DNA of 6,101 bases from Hyphomicrobiales bacterium. Lineage in GTDB: Bacteria > Pseudomonadota > Alphaproteobacteria > Rhodobacterales > Rhodobacteraceae. This document shows, one piece after another, positions 5,022-6,101 of this stretch. Position 1 is the first letter of the stretch; each line of letters begins with the position of its first letter. The notes under the pieces are model-generated. The model did not search any database, was not told where the DNA came from, and saw only the letters and a program-made list of their open reading frames with translations. The position numbers were made by a program, and so were the translations under genes. Location of the stretch: the NCBI GenBank assembly GCA_003558415.1, contig PWLT01000056.1, positions 1 through 6,101 of the forward strand. The letters are read 5' to 3'.

Positions 5022-6101
5022 AGCGAACGCCACCACGAAAAGCAGCACCACGACCCCGGTAAGGCGGAATCGGTTGAGGATCATCCTGTCCTTGGCCGAT
5101 CCGCCCGCCGCGCCGTAATCGAAACGCTCATAGTGAATCCCCTCGAGCGGCATGCCGATCTCGTGCAACGTGTCGCTCACCGCGGTGATCATGCCGCCCG
5201 GGCCACAGATCAGCGCTGCCGTGCGCTCGGGCTTGAGCCCGTCGAGCGCCTCGCGCAGATGCGCCTCGCTCACAGGCCCCTTGCGGATCTCCGCATCACC
5301 TTCCTGCGCATCATCGGCCAGCAGGATCGTCGATGCGCCGAGCGCGTCGAGCGCGGGTTGCAGCATCTTGCGATCGATCAATGATGCCTTCTCGCGCGCG
5401 GCGTAGATCAGCCGTACCGGGCGTGTCTCGCCGCGCGAAGCGAGATCCTCGAGGATGCCGACGATCGGCGCGATCCCCACGCCACCGGCGATCAGCACGA
5501 ATGCCTCCTGATCTTCGACCGCGTCGGTGGTGAAGCTGCCATGCGGCGCGTCGACCCCGACACGACGGCCTTCGGGCAGCTCGCCGATCCGGTCGGTGAA
5601 ATCGCCCGCTTCCTGGATCAGAAAGCGTAGCCGCGTGCCGTCCTGCGGCGCCGAAGCGATGGAAAACGGGTGATCGAAATAGATCGGCAGTCGTTCTCCC
5701 CGCGCGGCGAGCCAGCCGAACTGCCCGGCGCGGAAATCCAGCGGCGCGCCGGTGGCACTGCGGATCGTCACCTCCCACATCCGCTCGGCGCGCGGGCGCA
5801 CCGTCTCGACCGTCCAGCCGTGGCGCCGCATGCTGAGCCACTTGCGCAGATAGACCGAGAGCATCGGCACTACGACACACAGGCCGAGCACCGGCCAGAA
5901 CACGCGCATCGCTCCTTCAGAGGCGTAGAAGCCGTGTTCGAGCGCGTGGTAGACCGTCAGCACGACCAGCGCCAGCGCCAGAACCGCATGCATTGCGCGC
6001 CAGATCTCGTAGCGCATCGCGATGCGCTCGCGCCCCAGCGCCATGGCGATCAGCACAACCATCACCACAAACGCCGCCACCCCGTCGATCAGCCGCGCCG
6101 A
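5013..6101 (-). CDS. Ferric-reductase-like membrane flavocytochrome (NAD(P)H:heme b oxidoreductase), 5' end outside window
   Basis: The last 362 residues are visible and the frame is open at the right edge, so the N-terminus and first membrane helices are missing. Three helices are seen: one near residues 8-23; one with H38 and H52 spaced HX13H, the usual spacing of heme b ligands in ferric reductases and NADPH oxidases; and one near 67-85. A cytoplasmic ferredoxin-NADP reductase-type module follows. Its FAD-binding motif is HPFSIASAP. Its NAD(P)-binding segments are VLIAGGVGIAPIVG, LIYAAREK and LICGPGGM, and it ends ERFDYG. After this module comes a further hydrophobic helix at the very C-terminus (VVVLLFVVAFAL). 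The protein should move electrons from cytoplasmic NAD(P)H through FAD and heme b across the membrane. The acceptor is unknown; iron(III), oxygen or one of the neighbouring c cytochromes are possible. The gene converges on the small cytochrome c gene. No close named homologue is claimed. Confidence 0.88.
   Translation of the reverse strand, partial: SARLIDGVAAFVVMVVLIAMALGRERIAMRYEIWRAMHAVLALALVVLTVYHALEHGFYASEGAMRVFWPVLGLCVVVPMLSVYLRKWLSMRRHGWTVETVRPRAERMWEVTIRSATGAPLDFRAGQFGWLAARGERLPIYFDHPFSIASAPQDGTRLRFLIQEAGDFTDRIGELPEGRRVGVDAPHGSFTTDAVEDQEAFVLIAGGVGIAPIVGILEDLASRGETRPVRLIYAAREKASLIDRKMLQPALDALGASTILLADDAQEGDAEIRKGPVSEAHLREALDGLKPERTAALICGPGGMITAVSDTLHEIGMPLEGIHYERFDYGAAGGSAKDRMILNRFRLTGVVVLLFVVAFALR

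Overview
The window looks like chromosomal DNA from a GC-rich alphaproteobacterium, most likely a member of the Rhodobacterales. Supporting signs are the strong GC bias at third codon positions, a divergent pair of genes from two families I know mainly from this order (DUF6477 and an HTH/DUF6456 regulator), a CtrA-type box and GANTC (CcrM-type) sites upstream of that pair, and several periplasmic c-type cytochromes. No rRNA, tRNA or CRISPR array is visible.

Layout. Positions 1-203 hold no convincing gene, but contain a 144-bp segment bounded by short inverted repeats that may be a relic of a mobile element. A DUF6477 protein gene (minus, 204-605) and a regulator gene (plus, 825-1979) diverge from a 219-bp control region. 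That region holds a near-consensus CtrA box flanked by a possible -10 on each side. I read the regulator as a homologue of GafA, the direct activator of gene transfer agent (GTA) production in Rhodobacter capsulatus. A GC-rich hairpin separates it from lipA (lipoyl synthase, 2093-3049), which has its own sigma-70-like promoter and a very short leader.

From 3050 onward the genes are redox proteins. A diheme cytochrome c (minus, 3052-3936) converges on lipA with a 2-bp gap. It lies downstream of a cytochrome c' gene (minus, 3995-4456), probably in one transcript. A small monoheme cytochrome c (plus, 4662-4991) is divergent from cytochrome c' across a 205-bp region with a strong hairpin. It converges on a membrane flavocytochrome of the ferric-reductase/NADPH-oxidase type (minus, 5013 to the right edge, N-terminus missing).

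How the parts may work together. The left pair plausibly belongs to the CtrA-governed switch that turns on GTA production or related regulons; the window contains no GTA structural genes, in line with gafA lying apart from the GTA cluster in R. capsulatus. LipA is housekeeping: it makes the lipoyl cofactor for 2-oxoacid dehydrogenases and glycine cleavage. The right half could form a periplasmic/membrane electron-transfer set, with a NAD(P)H-oxidising heme b flavoprotein, two electron-carrying c cytochromes and a gas-binding cytochrome c'. That functional link rests on proximity only.
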